Shown: piece by piece, positions 1-7,960 of the stretch
Numbering within the stretch: position 1 is the first letter of the stretch
How the letters are laid out: each line of letters starts with the position of its first letter
Assembly: GCA_963819685.1 (NCBI GenBank)
Contig: CAWFXI010000007.1
Location: 186,001-250,000, forward strand
Direction: 5' to 3'
Length of the DNA stretch: 64,000 nucleotides
Origin: CAIUGU01 sp963819685
GTDB lineage: Bacteria; Pseudomonadota; Gammaproteobacteria; Steroidobacterales; Steroidobacteraceae
The notes under the pieces: generated by a model
Seen by the model: the letters and a program-made list of their open reading frames with translations, nothing else
Database searches by the model: none
Told to the model about the DNA's origin: nothing
Translations under genes and position numbers: made by a program

Positions 1-382
1 CCGGGCGGTACTGGCTGTTCGTGAGAACCTGTTCGGCCGGGATGCGACCTGCCTTCAGGATGTTCTGATCGTGATAGATGTCTTCAGTGAATGCATTGAG
101 CGCACGCACCCGCTGTTTCAGCCCCGCTGCAAGCTTGCGCCACTCATCCGCCGGGATGATGCGCGGGACGACATCGAAGGGGATCAGGCGCTCGGAACCC
201 GCATCCTCGCCATAGACGGCAAAGGTGATGCCGACCCGGTGAAACAGCATGTCCGCCTCGGCCCGCTTCTGCGCCAGCCATTCACGAGGGGTGGCGGCAA
301 GCCACCGGTCGAACGCCTCGTAGTGGGACCGAACGCCGCCATCGATGGCATGCATTTCGTTGTAGGGGGTCTGGGCAGGCAT
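1..382 (-). CDS. Circularly permuted ATP-grasp protein (COG2308 type), N-terminal part only
   Basis: The gene runs off the left edge, so only about the first 127 residues are present. The ATG at 382 opens a frame beginning MPAQTPYNEMHAIDGGVRSH and stays open to the edge. Downstream residues include AFDRWLAATP, ADMLFHRVGITFAVYG, RLIPFDVVPRIIP and ALNAFTEDIYHDQ. This is the typical N-terminus of the DUF404/DUF407 circularly permuted ATP-grasp family. Those proteins are thought to be peptide-ligase-like, often sit beside alpha-E and transglutaminase-like genes, and have no agreed substrate. The neighbours that would confirm this lie outside the window. No clear ribosome site precedes the ATG, so the start rests on family similarity. 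Confidence 0.8.
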   Translation of the reverse strand, partial: MPAQTPYNEMHAIDGGVRSHYEAFDRWLAATPREWLAQKRAEADMLFHRVGITFAVYGEDAGSERLIPFDVVPRIIPADEWRKLAAGLKQRVRALNAFTEDIYHDQNILKAGRIPAEQVLTNSQYRP

Positions 383-563
383 CTAGGCGCTTTTGGGTTT
401 TGGTGAGGTAACCGGACAGCTTGAGCGAAAACCATGCCAACCAACCAAAGGCTCCCTTCTCCTTGATCAACACCGCATAGCCCAGCGCCTGACCGCCCGA
501 CACCCTGGCTGGCGCACCACCGCGGGGCGTTAGATGCCCCGAATCAGTGCGCGCCCCGGCGGA

Positions 564-953
564 TCACGGAATCTGAATCTTGCCACCCCCACCGGGACCG
601 CCCATTCCACCCATGCCGCCTTGTGGCACCACGAGTTGGGACGCCTGCTGCCTGCGCATCTCCTGGATCTGGCGGACGGTCTGCTCGATGGCGGCGGTGG
701 CGGCCACACCGAAGCTCGCGATGGCCTGGCCGAGAGTCTCGCCCGGAAGGTCGAAATTGATGGGTACCGGACCCATGCTGGTCATGATCTCGGCCTGGCC
801 GATGTAGAGGACTGGCCGGGAGGCATCCGCACCACCACTTGGAAGCACTGGCGTCAGCCTGCGGATCATGCCGACCTTGCGATCGGTGAAAACCTCCTCA
901 AGGTAGAGGGTGTTCTCGTCCATCGTGGTTTCCGGGGCCCGATCGCTCGCCAT
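564..953 (-). CDS. Small conserved-looking cytoplasmic protein, function unknown
   Basis: This 129-residue protein is one I do not recognise. I chose the ATG at 953 because an AGAGG ribosome site lies six bases upstream; the longer frame starting at 998 has none. The N-terminal half is acidic (DENTLYLEEVFTDRKVGMI). The middle (ADASRPVLYIGQAEIMT, PINFDLPGETLGQAIASF) looks like a folded domain, and a probable helix (AAIEQTVRQIQEMRRQQ) follows. The tail is rich in Gly and Met (GGMGGMGGPGGGGKIQIP). There is no signal peptide or membrane segment. The next gene upstream starts divergently at 1120, so the two may share a promoter region. Confidence 0.65.
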   Translation of the reverse strand: MASDRAPETTMDENTLYLEEVFTDRKVGMIRRLTPVLPSGGADASRPVLYIGQAEIMTSMGPVPINFDLPGETLGQAIASFGVAATAAIEQTVRQIQEMRRQQASQLVVPQGGMGGMGGPGGGGKIQIP

Positions 954-1119
954 GTCAGCCTCTTTGATGCCAGTCGACTCGTGTACGCACAGTAGCAAAC
1001 AAACTGAATTTTGCCATCTTGGAAACCTCTCATTAACCTAGAAACCTGGAGCGGTGTCGCTGCCATCGCGTCATACTGTCCCCCTGAAGCAAACGAACTC
1101 TCGCGAAGCAACTCACCCC

Positions 1120-1419
1120 ATGGCACACGCCGACACCGTTTTCGATGAAGTCTTTGGCAAGGCAGTGGAACTGGCCAATGGCATCGCCGACAAGGACCAG
1201 AAGGCCGATCTCTGGGACATCGCTGATGGCCTGCTTGCGGGTGCAGTGCAGTTCTGGCTGTATTCCCGTCAGCCCTGTGGCGACCCGAACTGCGAGGACT
1301 GCCTGTCAATCGGTACAGCCGAAGGACGGCTGGCGGAAATGCGCCAGCTTCTCAAGCAGTTCGCCGAAGAAAGCGAGTACTTCCATACCCCGCAGGATCG
1401 CAACGTCGGCAGGGCATAG
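1120..1419 (+). CDS. Small Cys-containing protein, function unknown
   Basis: This 99-residue protein starts at MAHADTVFDEVFGKAVELA. The frame is open further upstream, but the extra residues look like non-coding sequence. It is mostly helical and acidic. A central cluster, QPCGDPNCEDCLS, has three cysteines in six residues and could bind a metal or form disulfides; this is inference. There is no signal peptide, and I recognise no family. It is divergent from the gene at 564-953 and convergent with the pirin remnant, whose stop lies seven bases away. Confidence 0.55.
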   Translation: MAHADTVFDEVFGKAVELANGIADKDQKADLWDIADGLLAGAVQFWLYSRQPCGDPNCEDCLSIGTAEGRLAEMRQLLKQFAEESEYFHTPQDRNVGRA

Positions 1420-1425
1420 CGTTAT

Positions 1426-2307
1426 TTATTTGTCGGGCAATGGGATGAATTCCGTCTCGCCGGGAACCGGCGAGAACCTGCCCTCGACCCAGTCAACCTT
1501 GGCCTGCTCGATCCGCTCGCGGGAACTGGAGACCAGGTTCCACCAGATAAAGCGGGGCCCGTCGAGGGGTTCTCCTCCCAGCAGCACAAGTCGGGCGCCT
1601 CGCCGCGGACTTGATGGCGACTGGCGCTCCTGGTGGCAATACGAGCATCTGCCCCTCATGCAATGAGGATCCGAGCACTTCGACTGCGCCGCTGACGACA
1701 TAGACCGCACGCTCCGGGTAGTCAGGTGGCAGGTCCAGGGACGCCTGCGCGGCCATCTGCGCATCAAAGTAAAACATCGGCGAAAACGTCTGCACCGGTG
1801 ACACAGCTCCGAATACAGAGCCAATGATCAGCCGCAGCCGGGTGAGGCCCACCTGCACTTGCGGCAATGCCGCCTCGGGATGATGGACAAACGCCGGCTC
1901 GGTTTCCTCATGAGTGTTTGGGTAGGGCAATCCAAAGCTGTAATCCATGCAGATCTGGACCCGGCATCCCGCAATCCTGGCGATGTACGCTCTGAATGCA
2001 CGATCCCTCGCCCTGCCGTCATCCAGTTCACGTCACCGGGCCGTATCGGCTGCACGAACCCGAGGCTGTCGCGATGCATGATTTCACCCTCGAACAGATA
2101 GGTGATCGTCGCCAGGCCGATATGCGGATGCGGCCGCACGTCGATGCCTCCACCCGGAGGAAAGCGCGTGGGTCCCATGTGATCGAAGAAGACAAAGGGG
2201 CCGACGCTTTGCCGCTCAGCCGAGGGCAACAGGCGTCGAACCTCGAATCCGCCCAGATCACGTGGACGGGTCTTAAGCAGCTGCGGGAGAGTCGCGGAAT
2301 GAGTCAT
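1426..2307 (-). pseudogene. Pirin-family protein, broken by three frame shifts
   Basis: Three overlapping frames together spell a full pirin (bicupin) protein. The first, from the ATG at 2307, carries RRLLPSAERQSVGPFVFFDH, the metal-site segment RPHPHIGLATITYLFEGE and the stretch AGRGIVHSERT. It shifts near 1951-1958, after which LHGLQLWIALPKHS appears in another frame. A second shift near 1908-1918 leads into EETEPAFVHHPEAALPQVQVG and the C-terminal cupin. A third near 1592-1606 leads into LVLLGGEPLDGPRFIWWN and the expected end. The shifts fit one-base changes, and I see no other decay. Pirins are Fe-binding, and some act as quercetinases or transcription cofactors. The gene is probably intact in the living cell; the alternative is a very recent pseudogene. 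Confidence 0.8.
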
Positions 2308-2472
2308 TGGGTTCCTGGAGCTTCGCAGCAGGGAGGTCAAGGATAGCGCGTTGTCTTTGATTTAAGACATAAGCGGACTGGCCGGCTGCCCAATCCCTGT
2401 TTATTCCGGAATGAATCCCGTATGACCACAAATTCCCTCTTGACGCGGATGGCGCCCTTGCCGAAGAATCGG

Positions 2473-2566
2473 GCCGTGCCAAGAGCAAACCCGTCGTAAG
2501 GCGGGGACGCAAAGCTTCCGGTCTTTAGGGAATCGAGGTCCTAACGATAGCGGGGTTGCCACGAGG
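2473..2566 (+). ncRNA. Cyclic-di-GMP-I (GEMM-I) riboswitch aptamer
   Basis: The hallmarks of the class I c-di-GMP aptamer appear in order. GCAAACC is at 2485-2491. A stem CCCGTC/GGCGGG (2490-2495 with 2500-2505) is closed by a GTAA tetraloop of the GNRA class. GGACGCAAAGC is at 2505-2515, followed by CCGGTCT, a variable arm, and GATAGCGGGGTTGCCACG at the 3' side. CGTG near 2475 can pair with CACG near 2560 to close the outer stem. It is oriented toward the SPOR-like gene starting at 2774, about 210 bases downstream. By family knowledge it senses c-di-GMP and controls surface or motility genes. Two c-di-GMP enzymes lie elsewhere in the window. Confidence 0.88.
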
Positions 2567-2594
2567 CCGAAGCGTGGAGCTGCGGCTGGAGTCG

Positions 2595-2769
2595 AGTCTG
2601 CGCAGGACCGCTCAGCGGTCCGATGATGATTCAAAGTACAGCGCAGACTTCCGTGTCAGCCTTGAGTGACGCCAGCGCATGGTCGTCAACTCTTCCCGCC
2701 TGACCTTCCCCTGAAATATCGCCAAGCAAGACTGGCACAGGTTCGAGTTCCTGGCGGGAAGTGGGGAAG
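2595..2769 (+). promoter_or_regulatory. Structured leader with possible Shine-Dalgarno sequestration (expression platform candidate)
   Basis: Between the aptamer and the start codon, AGTCTGCGC (2595-2603) pairs perfectly with GCGCAGACT (2641-2649). That stem encloses a perfect hairpin GGACCGC-TCA-GCGGTCC (2605-2621). Further on, CTTCCCGCC (2692-2700) is complementary to GGCGGGAAG (2753-2761), and CTTCCCC (2705-2711) is complementary to GGGGAAG (2763-2769). The last segment is the ribosome site of the gene at 2774. The two CTTCCC tracts can also pair in nested fashion with the two GGGAAG tracts. The leader can therefore hide the ribosome site, which suggests translational control by the riboswitch. 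The link to ligand binding is inference. Confidence 0.5.
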
Positions 2770-2773
2770 TTTT

Positions 2774-4216
2774 ATGGACCAGAGCATTCAAGCTGTCACC
2801 GGGATTGAGGCGGCACGCGCGCCTGCCACCGGACCCTTCGTCGTGAACCTCTGCGCCTCGGCAGCACCTATCGAGATCAAGTCCGGCAGTCTGCCGGGAC
2901 TTGAACGGCACCGCTTGTACCAGGTTCGTCGCGTCGAAGACGATCGTCCTCGTTATCGCTTGCGACTCGGCTTCTTCGCCAGCGAAGCTGCCGCAGAGAT
3001 CGCTTTGGCTGCTGTCAGGGAGTTCTATCCCGCAGCGTTCAGCGTGCCCGCTGCCAGCGACGACCTGAAACACGCACCCGGGTTCGATGCCAGCGTGCTC
3101 GGCGGTCGTCAGTCTGCAGTTGACCCAGGGAATACTGCAGCAACGGGCAGCTTTAAGCGGTTGCCCCCCGTAACCCCGGCGTCCAGGCCTGTAGCTACAG
3201 CGGCCCCAACTGTTGCCAGGCAGATTTCCCCAAATGCACCAGCCACGCAGGCGCCTCTCAGAGCGCAAGCTCCGGCCCCGAAGCCCGATTCGCCTTCACG
3301 ATTCCCGCCGCGCGCTCCGCAGAGCCAGGCTATCGAACCCGCTGCTACGCCGCTGCGGCCCAAATCCGTTGGACAGACAGCGCAACCTGATGCCAAGGTC
3401 ACTTTGACGCTCCAGGCGGACGCCCCGTTCATTGCCAGCAATATCCCGGGCCTTGTCCCGCCGGTGGTCACAGGCGGACCCATTCTGATCGATAGCACGC
3501 AGACCCTGCGCATGCTGACGGAGACAGAACTGGCCGATTCAGATGCCCCCCTGTGGTTTGCCGTGCAGCTCGCGGTATCAGAACAGCCGATCAATCTCGA
3601 CACCATGCCGAAGCTCGATATTTTTTCGGCATTCCGTCTGTACTCGATCGCCATGAACAAGCAGGGCAAGATCCTGCACTCTTTACGTCTGGGGTTCTTC
3701 CGCGAATCCGTTTCAGCAGAAGCCGTTTCCGGATATCTCAAGACATTCTTCAACAGCCCAGATGTGCTCCGCGTCAGCGCCGCAGAGCAGACCCGCTTTG
3801 CGGATCCGCCGGCCCCACCGGTTCTGCGTGAGACTGCGGGCAAGTCAGCGAAAGTGGTAACCCTGCACCAGAACCACGGTCAGTCGGTTAGAGCCGCGGT
3901 TGCGCCGGTCATACCGGGCGACACTGGCAAATCGAGTCGGGAGCAGGTTGCAAGGAACCCGGCACCCAAGAGCCCGACCGCGAAGCCGGCAGGCAAGGCA
4001 ACGGCACAAGCAACGCCCACCCGTGCGGCGCCCGCTGCAGCGGTGGCTCGCAAACCCGGTCCAACAGTTGGCAATAAGCCCGCCGTACGAAAGCCGTCCC
4101 TCAACGAATTGCTGAACGAAGAGGCCCGCCAGGTCGTTCTTTCCGAAAGCGGCATACGCAGACTGGAACGGAGGAGTTCTCTGCTGTCCCGGCTGGTCGG
4201 CAAATTGACCCGCTGA
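2774..4216 (+). CDS. Two-repeat SPOR-like protein behind a c-di-GMP riboswitch
   Basis: This 480-residue protein starts at an ATG preceded by GGGGAAG four bases upstream. Two related segments, at about residues 17-90 and 256-335, each show a VNL/VQL beta strand, a RLY strand and the shared motif LRLGFF followed by a helix (EAAAEIALAAVREFY and SAEAVSGYLKTFF). This layout resembles SPOR domains, which bind denuded peptidoglycan. The ~165-residue linker and the tail are rich in Pro, Ala and Lys and probably disordered. The C-terminus (SLNELLNEEARQVVL) is helical. There is no signal peptide or clear membrane segment, so location is uncertain. Regulation by c-di-GMP is expected from the leader. 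The SPOR assignment is by pattern only. Confidence 0.7.
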   Translation: MDQSIQAVTGIEAARAPATGPFVVNLCASAAPIEIKSGSLPGLERHRLYQVRRVEDDRPRYRLRLGFFASEAAAEIALAAVREFYPAAFSVPAASDDLKHAPGFDASVLGGRQSAVDPGNTAATGSFKRLPPVTPASRPVATAAPTVARQISPNAPATQAPLRAQAPAPKPDSPSRFPPRAPQSQAIEPAATPLRPKSVGQTAQPDAKVTLTLQADAPFIASNIPGLVPPVVTGGPILIDSTQTLRMLTETELADSDAPLWFAVQLAVSEQPINLDTMPKLDIFSAFRLYSIAMNKQGKILHSLRLGFFRESVSAEAVSGYLKTFFNSPDVLRVSAAEQTRFADPPAPPVLRETAGKSAKVVTLHQNHGQSVRAAVAPVIPGDTGKSSREQVARNPAPKSPTAKPAGKATAQATPTRAAPAAAVARKPGPTVGNKPAVRKPSLNELLNEEARQVVLSESGIRRLERRSSLLSRLVGKLTR

Positions 4217-4351
4217 GCGATCCGGGACACCGGACCGGGCCTTGAAGTCGCAGCGTTGCCGACTGTTCAGCTTCAGCCTGCTAGAATCTGCTCCGGATTC
4301 CAGGCCCAGACGATCGGCCACGCCAGGAGCGGGCTGAAGGAGCACACTAGA

Positions 4352-4702
4352 ATGAGCGATTGTAGAGACAAGCCAACCCTTGACCGGCGTGCCGTCCTGA
4401 AGGGTGCACTTGCAGGCCTTGCCGCGCTGCCTGGAATTGCAGCGATGGAGCGTGCCGCTGCCCAGGCGGCGCCGGCCCGGTTGGATGAAAAGGATGCAAC
4501 CGCCATCGCACTTGGCTATATCCACGATGCGACCAAGGTCGACGCAGCCAAGAATCCCACTTTCAAGAGCGGCCAGCACTGCGCGAACTGCCTGCAGATC
4601 CAGGGCAAGGACGGCGAAGCCTGGCGCGGCTGCAATCTGTTCCCCGGCAAGCAGGTCAATGCCAACGGCTGGTGCCGCGTCTGGGTGCAGAAGCCCGCTT
4701 GA
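4352..4702 (+). CDS. High-potential iron-sulfur protein (HiPIP), Tat-exported
   Basis: This 116-residue protein starts at MSDCRDKPTLDRRAVLKG, with AAGGAG ten bases upstream. The first ~35 residues form a Tat signal: RRAVLKG, a hydrophobic stretch GALAGLAALPGIAA and an Ala-rich cleavage region. The mature part has the HiPIP layout, with YIHDATKVD, the CANC pair, then CNLFPGK and GWCRVW, giving four cysteine ligands for one 4Fe-4S cluster. HiPIPs are periplasmic one-electron carriers that pass electrons to terminal oxidases or reaction centres. A cbb3 oxidase cluster at 44-53 kb is a plausible partner, though that is inference. The stop codon abuts that of the convergent DUF502 gene. Confidence 0.92.
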   Translation: MSDCRDKPTLDRRAVLKGALAGLAALPGIAAMERAAAQAAPARLDEKDATAIALGYIHDATKVDAAKNPTFKSGQHCANCLQIQGKDGEAWRGCNLFPGKQVNANGWCRVWVQKPA

Positions 4703-5332
4703 TCAGGCTGTAAGCTTTGACCCCGCCCCGGACGCGATATCCGGGGCGGTCGTCCTGCTCGAGATCCCTCCCAGCAGCACCAGTCGCATTGCCTCCTGCA
4801 CTGAAAGATTCGTTTCGTGCAGGTCGGTTCGCGGCAGATAAAGGGTGTAGCCGCCTATCTGGTAGCTCATTGGAAAATACACGGCGACCAGGTCCTGTTG
4901 CCCGCCGCCAAACATCCGGGTATCGACGTGATCTTCGGTCACAAAGCCGATCAGATGCGCGCTCCCAGATCGCCAGGTCACTACGCGCTTCAGGTCGCGA
5001 TTCTTGCCGCCTTCGGGCAGGAAGCGGGTAACGTCCTTGAAGGCCCCGTAGATGGTCTTCACAACGGGGATCCGTTCCAATAGTGACTCGCCGTAGCGGA
5101 TCAACCGCCTGACGACGTACGCATTCACGAGCAGTCCCACGGCAAACACAAACGCAACCCCCACCACAAGACCAAGTCCTGGCCAGTAGCGATGCTCCGG
5201 AATAGCCAACCGCAGACCCTGTCCGAGGATCGACTCCGCTGTCGAACCCAGCCAGAACAGCAGGTAAAGCGTCAAGGCCACTGGCAATACAGCAGCCAGT
5301 CCTTTCAGAAAAATCGTCCACAAAGAGCGCAT
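4703..5332 (-). CDS. DUF502 family inner-membrane protein
   Basis: This 209-residue protein starts at MRSLWTIFLKGL, because GGAGGAG lies just upstream. A slightly longer TTG start at 5347 is less likely. Two N-terminal membrane helices (GLAAVLPVALTLYLLFWLG and GLGLVVGVAFVFAVGLLVNA) are followed by family signatures: RIPVVKTIYGAFKD, then GFVTED, VYFPMSYQIGGYT and a C-terminal SVQEAMRLVLLGGIS. DUF502 proteins are widespread, small membrane proteins without an assigned biochemical role. The gene is convergent with the HiPIP gene, stop against stop, and divergent from the gene at 5467. Confidence 0.88.
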   Translation of the reverse strand: MRSLWTIFLKGLAAVLPVALTLYLLFWLGSTAESILGQGLRLAIPEHRYWPGLGLVVGVAFVFAVGLLVNAYVVRRLIRYGESLLERIPVVKTIYGAFKDVTRFLPEGGKNRDLKRVVTWRSGSAHLIGFVTEDHVDTRMFGGGQQDLVAVYFPMSYQIGGYTLYLPRTDLHETNLSVQEAMRLVLLGGISSRTTAPDIASGAGSKLTA

Positions 5333-5466
5333 GCTCTCCTCCGTCAAGTGACCGCTGTTGCGTCAACCGCCCATCCATCCGGAAGTATGGCGCTTCCGCA
5401 ACGAATCCGCTCAGGGGACTCGCAGCGAATAGTCCGGCAGCAAACTCTATTCCGGGTGATACCGTC

Positions 5467-5817
5467 ATGCCATCGCGCTCGCTTCTTCGCAGCCTGTTTG
5501 GCTTCATGCTGCTGTCACTGTTCGCCTTTACGGTGTGGGCCAGCATCCAGCAGCCGGTATGGGAATGGCAGGGACTGACTCGAGGCGCAGATCGCTGGTG
5601 GACGTTGGCGACCCTGGTCGACGCCTACTATGGATTTATCACCTTTTACGTCTGGGTGTGGTTCAAGGAACGCGGTTCAGTGAGCCGGTTCGTCTGGTTT
5701 GTCGCCATCATGGCACTTGGAACCATGGCGATGTCCACCTACGTGCTGCTGCAGCTCGCGAGGCTTCGCCCGAACGAGCCAGTGAGCGCGATGCTGAGAC
5801 CGGCCAGGCAGCAGTGA
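5467..5817 (+). CDS. DUF1475-like small membrane protein
   Basis: This 116-residue protein has three hydrophobic helices. The first is N-terminal (SLFGFMLLSLFAFTVWAS), the second is in the middle (TLVDAYYGFITFYVWVWFK), and the third is FVWFVAIMALGTMAMSTYVL. The pattern WEWQGLTR, aromatic residues near the second helix and the length agree with DUF1475 proteins, which have no known biochemical function. It leads a co-directional set with a DUF1295 protein and a cyclopropane-synthase-like methyltransferase. That context suggests a role in membrane lipid modification, by inference. The family call is from memory of the pattern. Confidence 0.65.
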   Translation: MPSRSLLRSLFGFMLLSLFAFTVWASIQQPVWEWQGLTRGADRWWTLATLVDAYYGFITFYVWVWFKERGSVSRFVWFVAIMALGTMAMSTYVLLQLARLRPNEPVSAMLRPARQQ

Positions 5818-5881
5818 AGAAGTTTCTGGAAACACGAGTCCTCTCCTCCCCCCTCTGGGGCCCTCCTTGAAGCTGGACGAC

Positions 5882-6697
5882 ATGCTGGTTTCCGTCGGCA
5901 TCGGCTTGAGCCTGGTTATGGTCATCATGACGGTGCTCTGGCTGCTCGGACTTCGTGCTCGCAACTTCAGCTATGTCGATATCGGGTGGTCTGCAAACTT
6001 CGCCATCCTGGCTGTGGTGTATGCATCACTTGCTCCCGGATGGCCATTGCGTCGCTGGCTCATCGCCGCGATGTATGCATTCTGGGGATTGCGCCTTGCT
6101 GCGCATCTGGCAGTGCGCATCATTGGTGAGCCTGAAGAAGGCCGCTATGGGCGGCTAAGAGAGGAATGGGAGCTGAGGGGGAATGTCAATGCCCGGTTTC
6201 TCGCTTTCTTCCTGTTCCAGGGTGCGCTGAATGTGTTCCTCGCGTTGCCACTGCTGCTCGCGTGCATGAATCCGTCACCCTCGTTACACCTGCTTGAGAT
6301 TGCGGGAGCAGCGGTGTGGATCACAGGTCTCTGTGGCGAAAGCCTGGCCGACCGACAGCTCGCGGCTTTCAGGCGCTCGCCGGAAAATCGCGGCAAGGCC
6401 TGCAACACCGGGCTTTGGCGCTATTCCAGACACCCGAATTACTTTTTTGAATGGACGATCTGGATTGGCTATGCCCTGTTCGCTCTGGCCTCCCCCTCAG
6501 GCTGGCTCGCGATTCTGATGCCAGTACTGATGCTCCACTTCCTGATCAATGTCACCGGCGTCAAGCCGACCGAGGAGCAGGCACTGCGGTCTCGTGGTGA
6601 TGCGTATCGCGCTTATCAGGCTACGACCAGTGTCTTCATTCCCCTGCCTCCAAAGCGAGTGCAGAGACGTATAGGTCGTGAAGTCGTGAAGTCGTGA
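5882..6697 (+). CDS. DUF1295 protein (steroid 5-alpha-reductase-like membrane fold)
   Basis: This is about 271 residues with several membrane helices. The N-terminal MLVSVGIGLSLVMVIMTVLW is followed by FSYVDIGWSANFAILAVVYA. The family signatures are present: GLWRYSRHPNYFFEW, then GVKPTEEQAL and YRAYQATTSVFIPLPP near the end. These match DUF1295, which shares a fold with steroid 5-alpha reductases and isoprenylcysteine methyltransferases. I chose the ATG at 5882; a TTG at 5867 in the same frame is possible, and neither has a strong ribosome site. The stop overlaps the possible GTG start of the next gene, so the two are translationally coupled. The 3' end contains three near-copies of GTCGTGAA. 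Confidence 0.85.
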   Translation: MLVSVGIGLSLVMVIMTVLWLLGLRARNFSYVDIGWSANFAILAVVYASLAPGWPLRRWLIAAMYAFWGLRLAAHLAVRIIGEPEEGRYGRLREEWELRGNVNARFLAFFLFQGALNVFLALPLLLACMNPSPSLHLLEIAGAAVWITGLCGESLADRQLAAFRRSPENRGKACNTGLWRYSRHPNYFFEWTIWIGYALFALASPSGWLAILMPVLMLHFLINVTGVKPTEEQALRSRGDAYRAYQATTSVFIPLPPKRVQRRIGREVVKS

Positions 6698-6699
6698 CT

Positions 6700-7869
6700 A
6701 TGGAACCAATCTCGGAACTCTTTGTCGCCCATCCAAAGCCAGCACGCCAGCCCATGACCACCACTCTGACCAACGACTCGCCGCCCACCGTCACTCCGAT
6801 ATCCCTGCCGTTCTGGCTGCTCGAGCGCAACCTGCTGCCGGACATCGTGATCCGGGCGGGCATCCGGCGCCTGCTGGCCGAGCGTTTACTCAATGAAGAC
6901 AAGGGCAACACCGAACTACAGCAGCAACACTTCATGCGCTTCGTTGCACAGCTCAAAGCCAGCCCTGTCGCCATCCATACCCGTGAGGCGAACGAACAGC
7001 ATTACGAATTGCCGACGGAGTTCTTCGGTTTCGTTCTGGGCCGTCATCGCAAGTATTCATCGTGCTACTTCGATCCCGGCGTCAAGTCACTCGATGCTGC
7101 AGAAGCGCGCATGCTGGCGCTGACCTGCGAACGGGCGCGTCTGGTCGACGGCGAAGATATCCTCGAACTGGGTTGCGGGTGGGGTTCTTTGACACTGTGG
7201 ATGGCTGAACGCTTGCCGCGTGCACGGATCACTGCCGTTTCGAATTCCCGTACACAGCGCCAGTTCATCGAGGCCATTGCCCTCGAGCGAGGCCTGACGA
7301 ATATTCGCGTCATTACCTGTGACGTCAACGTACTCGCCTTTACGCAGGGAGAGCGCTTCGATCGGATCGTCTCCGTCGAAATGTTTGAGCACATGCGCAA
7401 CTACGAACAACTTCTAGAGCGGATCACCGGCTGGATGCGCCCGCATGCCACGCTGTTCGTGCACATTTTCACGCACCGCGCCTATGCCTATCCCTTTGAC
7501 GTTACAAGTGAACACGACTGGATGGGACGATACTTCTTCACCGGCGGCATCATGCCAAGCGATTCACTGCTCACCTACTTCCAGAAAGATGTGCGGCTGC
7601 AGGAGCACTGGCACGTGGACGGCACCCACTATCAGAAAACCAGCGAGGCCTGGCTCGCAAACATGGACAGGAACCGGGATCGCATCTGGCCGATTCTCGC
7701 AACGACATATGGTGCCGGCGAAGCGCGCCGCTGGTGGGTCTACTGGCGGGTATTCTTCATGGCGTGCGCCGAGCTCTGGGGCTACAAAAGGGGCCAGGAA
7801 TGGCTGGTCTCACACTACCTGTTCGCATCGCAGCACGGCGCATCGGCGACCGGAATAGCGACGTCCTGA
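6700..7869 (+). CDS. Cyclopropane-fatty-acid-synthase-like SAM methyltransferase
   Basis: This 389-residue protein belongs to the CFA synthase (Mycolic_acid_cyclopropane) family. The SAM-binding motif I is ILELGCGWGSLTLWMAER. It is preceded by the family segment HYELPTEFF and KYSSCYFDPG and followed by ITAVSNSRTQRQFI, RIVSVEMFEHMRNYE and GRYFFTGGIMPS. The C-terminus (NMDRNRDRIWPIL, YWRVFFMACAELWGY) is also typical. The reaction is expected to be methylene or methyl transfer from SAM to membrane lipid acyl chains. Possible starts are GTG 6694, ATG 6700 and ATG 6754. The gene lies directly after the DUF1295 gene and probably shares its transcript. Confidence 0.88.
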   Translation: MEPISELFVAHPKPARQPMTTTLTNDSPPTVTPISLPFWLLERNLLPDIVIRAGIRRLLAERLLNEDKGNTELQQQHFMRFVAQLKASPVAIHTREANEQHYELPTEFFGFVLGRHRKYSSCYFDPGVKSLDAAEARMLALTCERARLVDGEDILELGCGWGSLTLWMAERLPRARITAVSNSRTQRQFIEAIALERGLTNIRVITCDVNVLAFTQGERFDRIVSVEMFEHMRNYEQLLERITGWMRPHATLFVHIFTHRAYAYPFDVTSEHDWMGRYFFTGGIMPSDSLLTYFQKDVRLQEHWHVDGTHYQKTSEAWLANMDRNRDRIWPILATTYGAGEARRWWVYWRVFFMACAELWGYKRGQEWLVSHYLFASQHGASATGIATS

Positions 7870-7876
7870 GCCCTCT

Positions 7877-7905
7877 TTGACAGACGCCCTATTGCGCATA
7901 ACAAT
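7877..7905 (+). promoter_or_regulatory. Putative sigma-70 promoter
   Basis: TTGACA at 7877-7882 is a perfect -35 hexamer. AACAAT at 7900-7905 follows after 17 bases and matches four of six -10 positions. It lies after the methyltransferase stop and 56 bases before the ATG of the TPR/TonB gene. The match and the position support a promoter for that gene; nothing else confirms it. Confidence 0.5.
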
Positions 7906-7960
7906 CGGGATTCCGCCGGATCTCTAGTCCGTCTCGTTGCAAATCAGGTTCGGGTAGTGC

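Noticed and set aside
282..503. Small minus-strand frame starting VSGGQALGYAVLIKEKGAFG
   Set aside because: The first 40 residues look plausible, but the frame then runs inside the ATP-grasp gene in another frame, and no ribosome site or family was seen.
2692..2766. tRNA-like signal: GGTTCGAGTTCC with a nine-base acceptor-like stem
   Set aside because: The pairing stems are too long, there is no D-arm or anticodon arm, and the span serves better as a leader structure before the gene at 2774.
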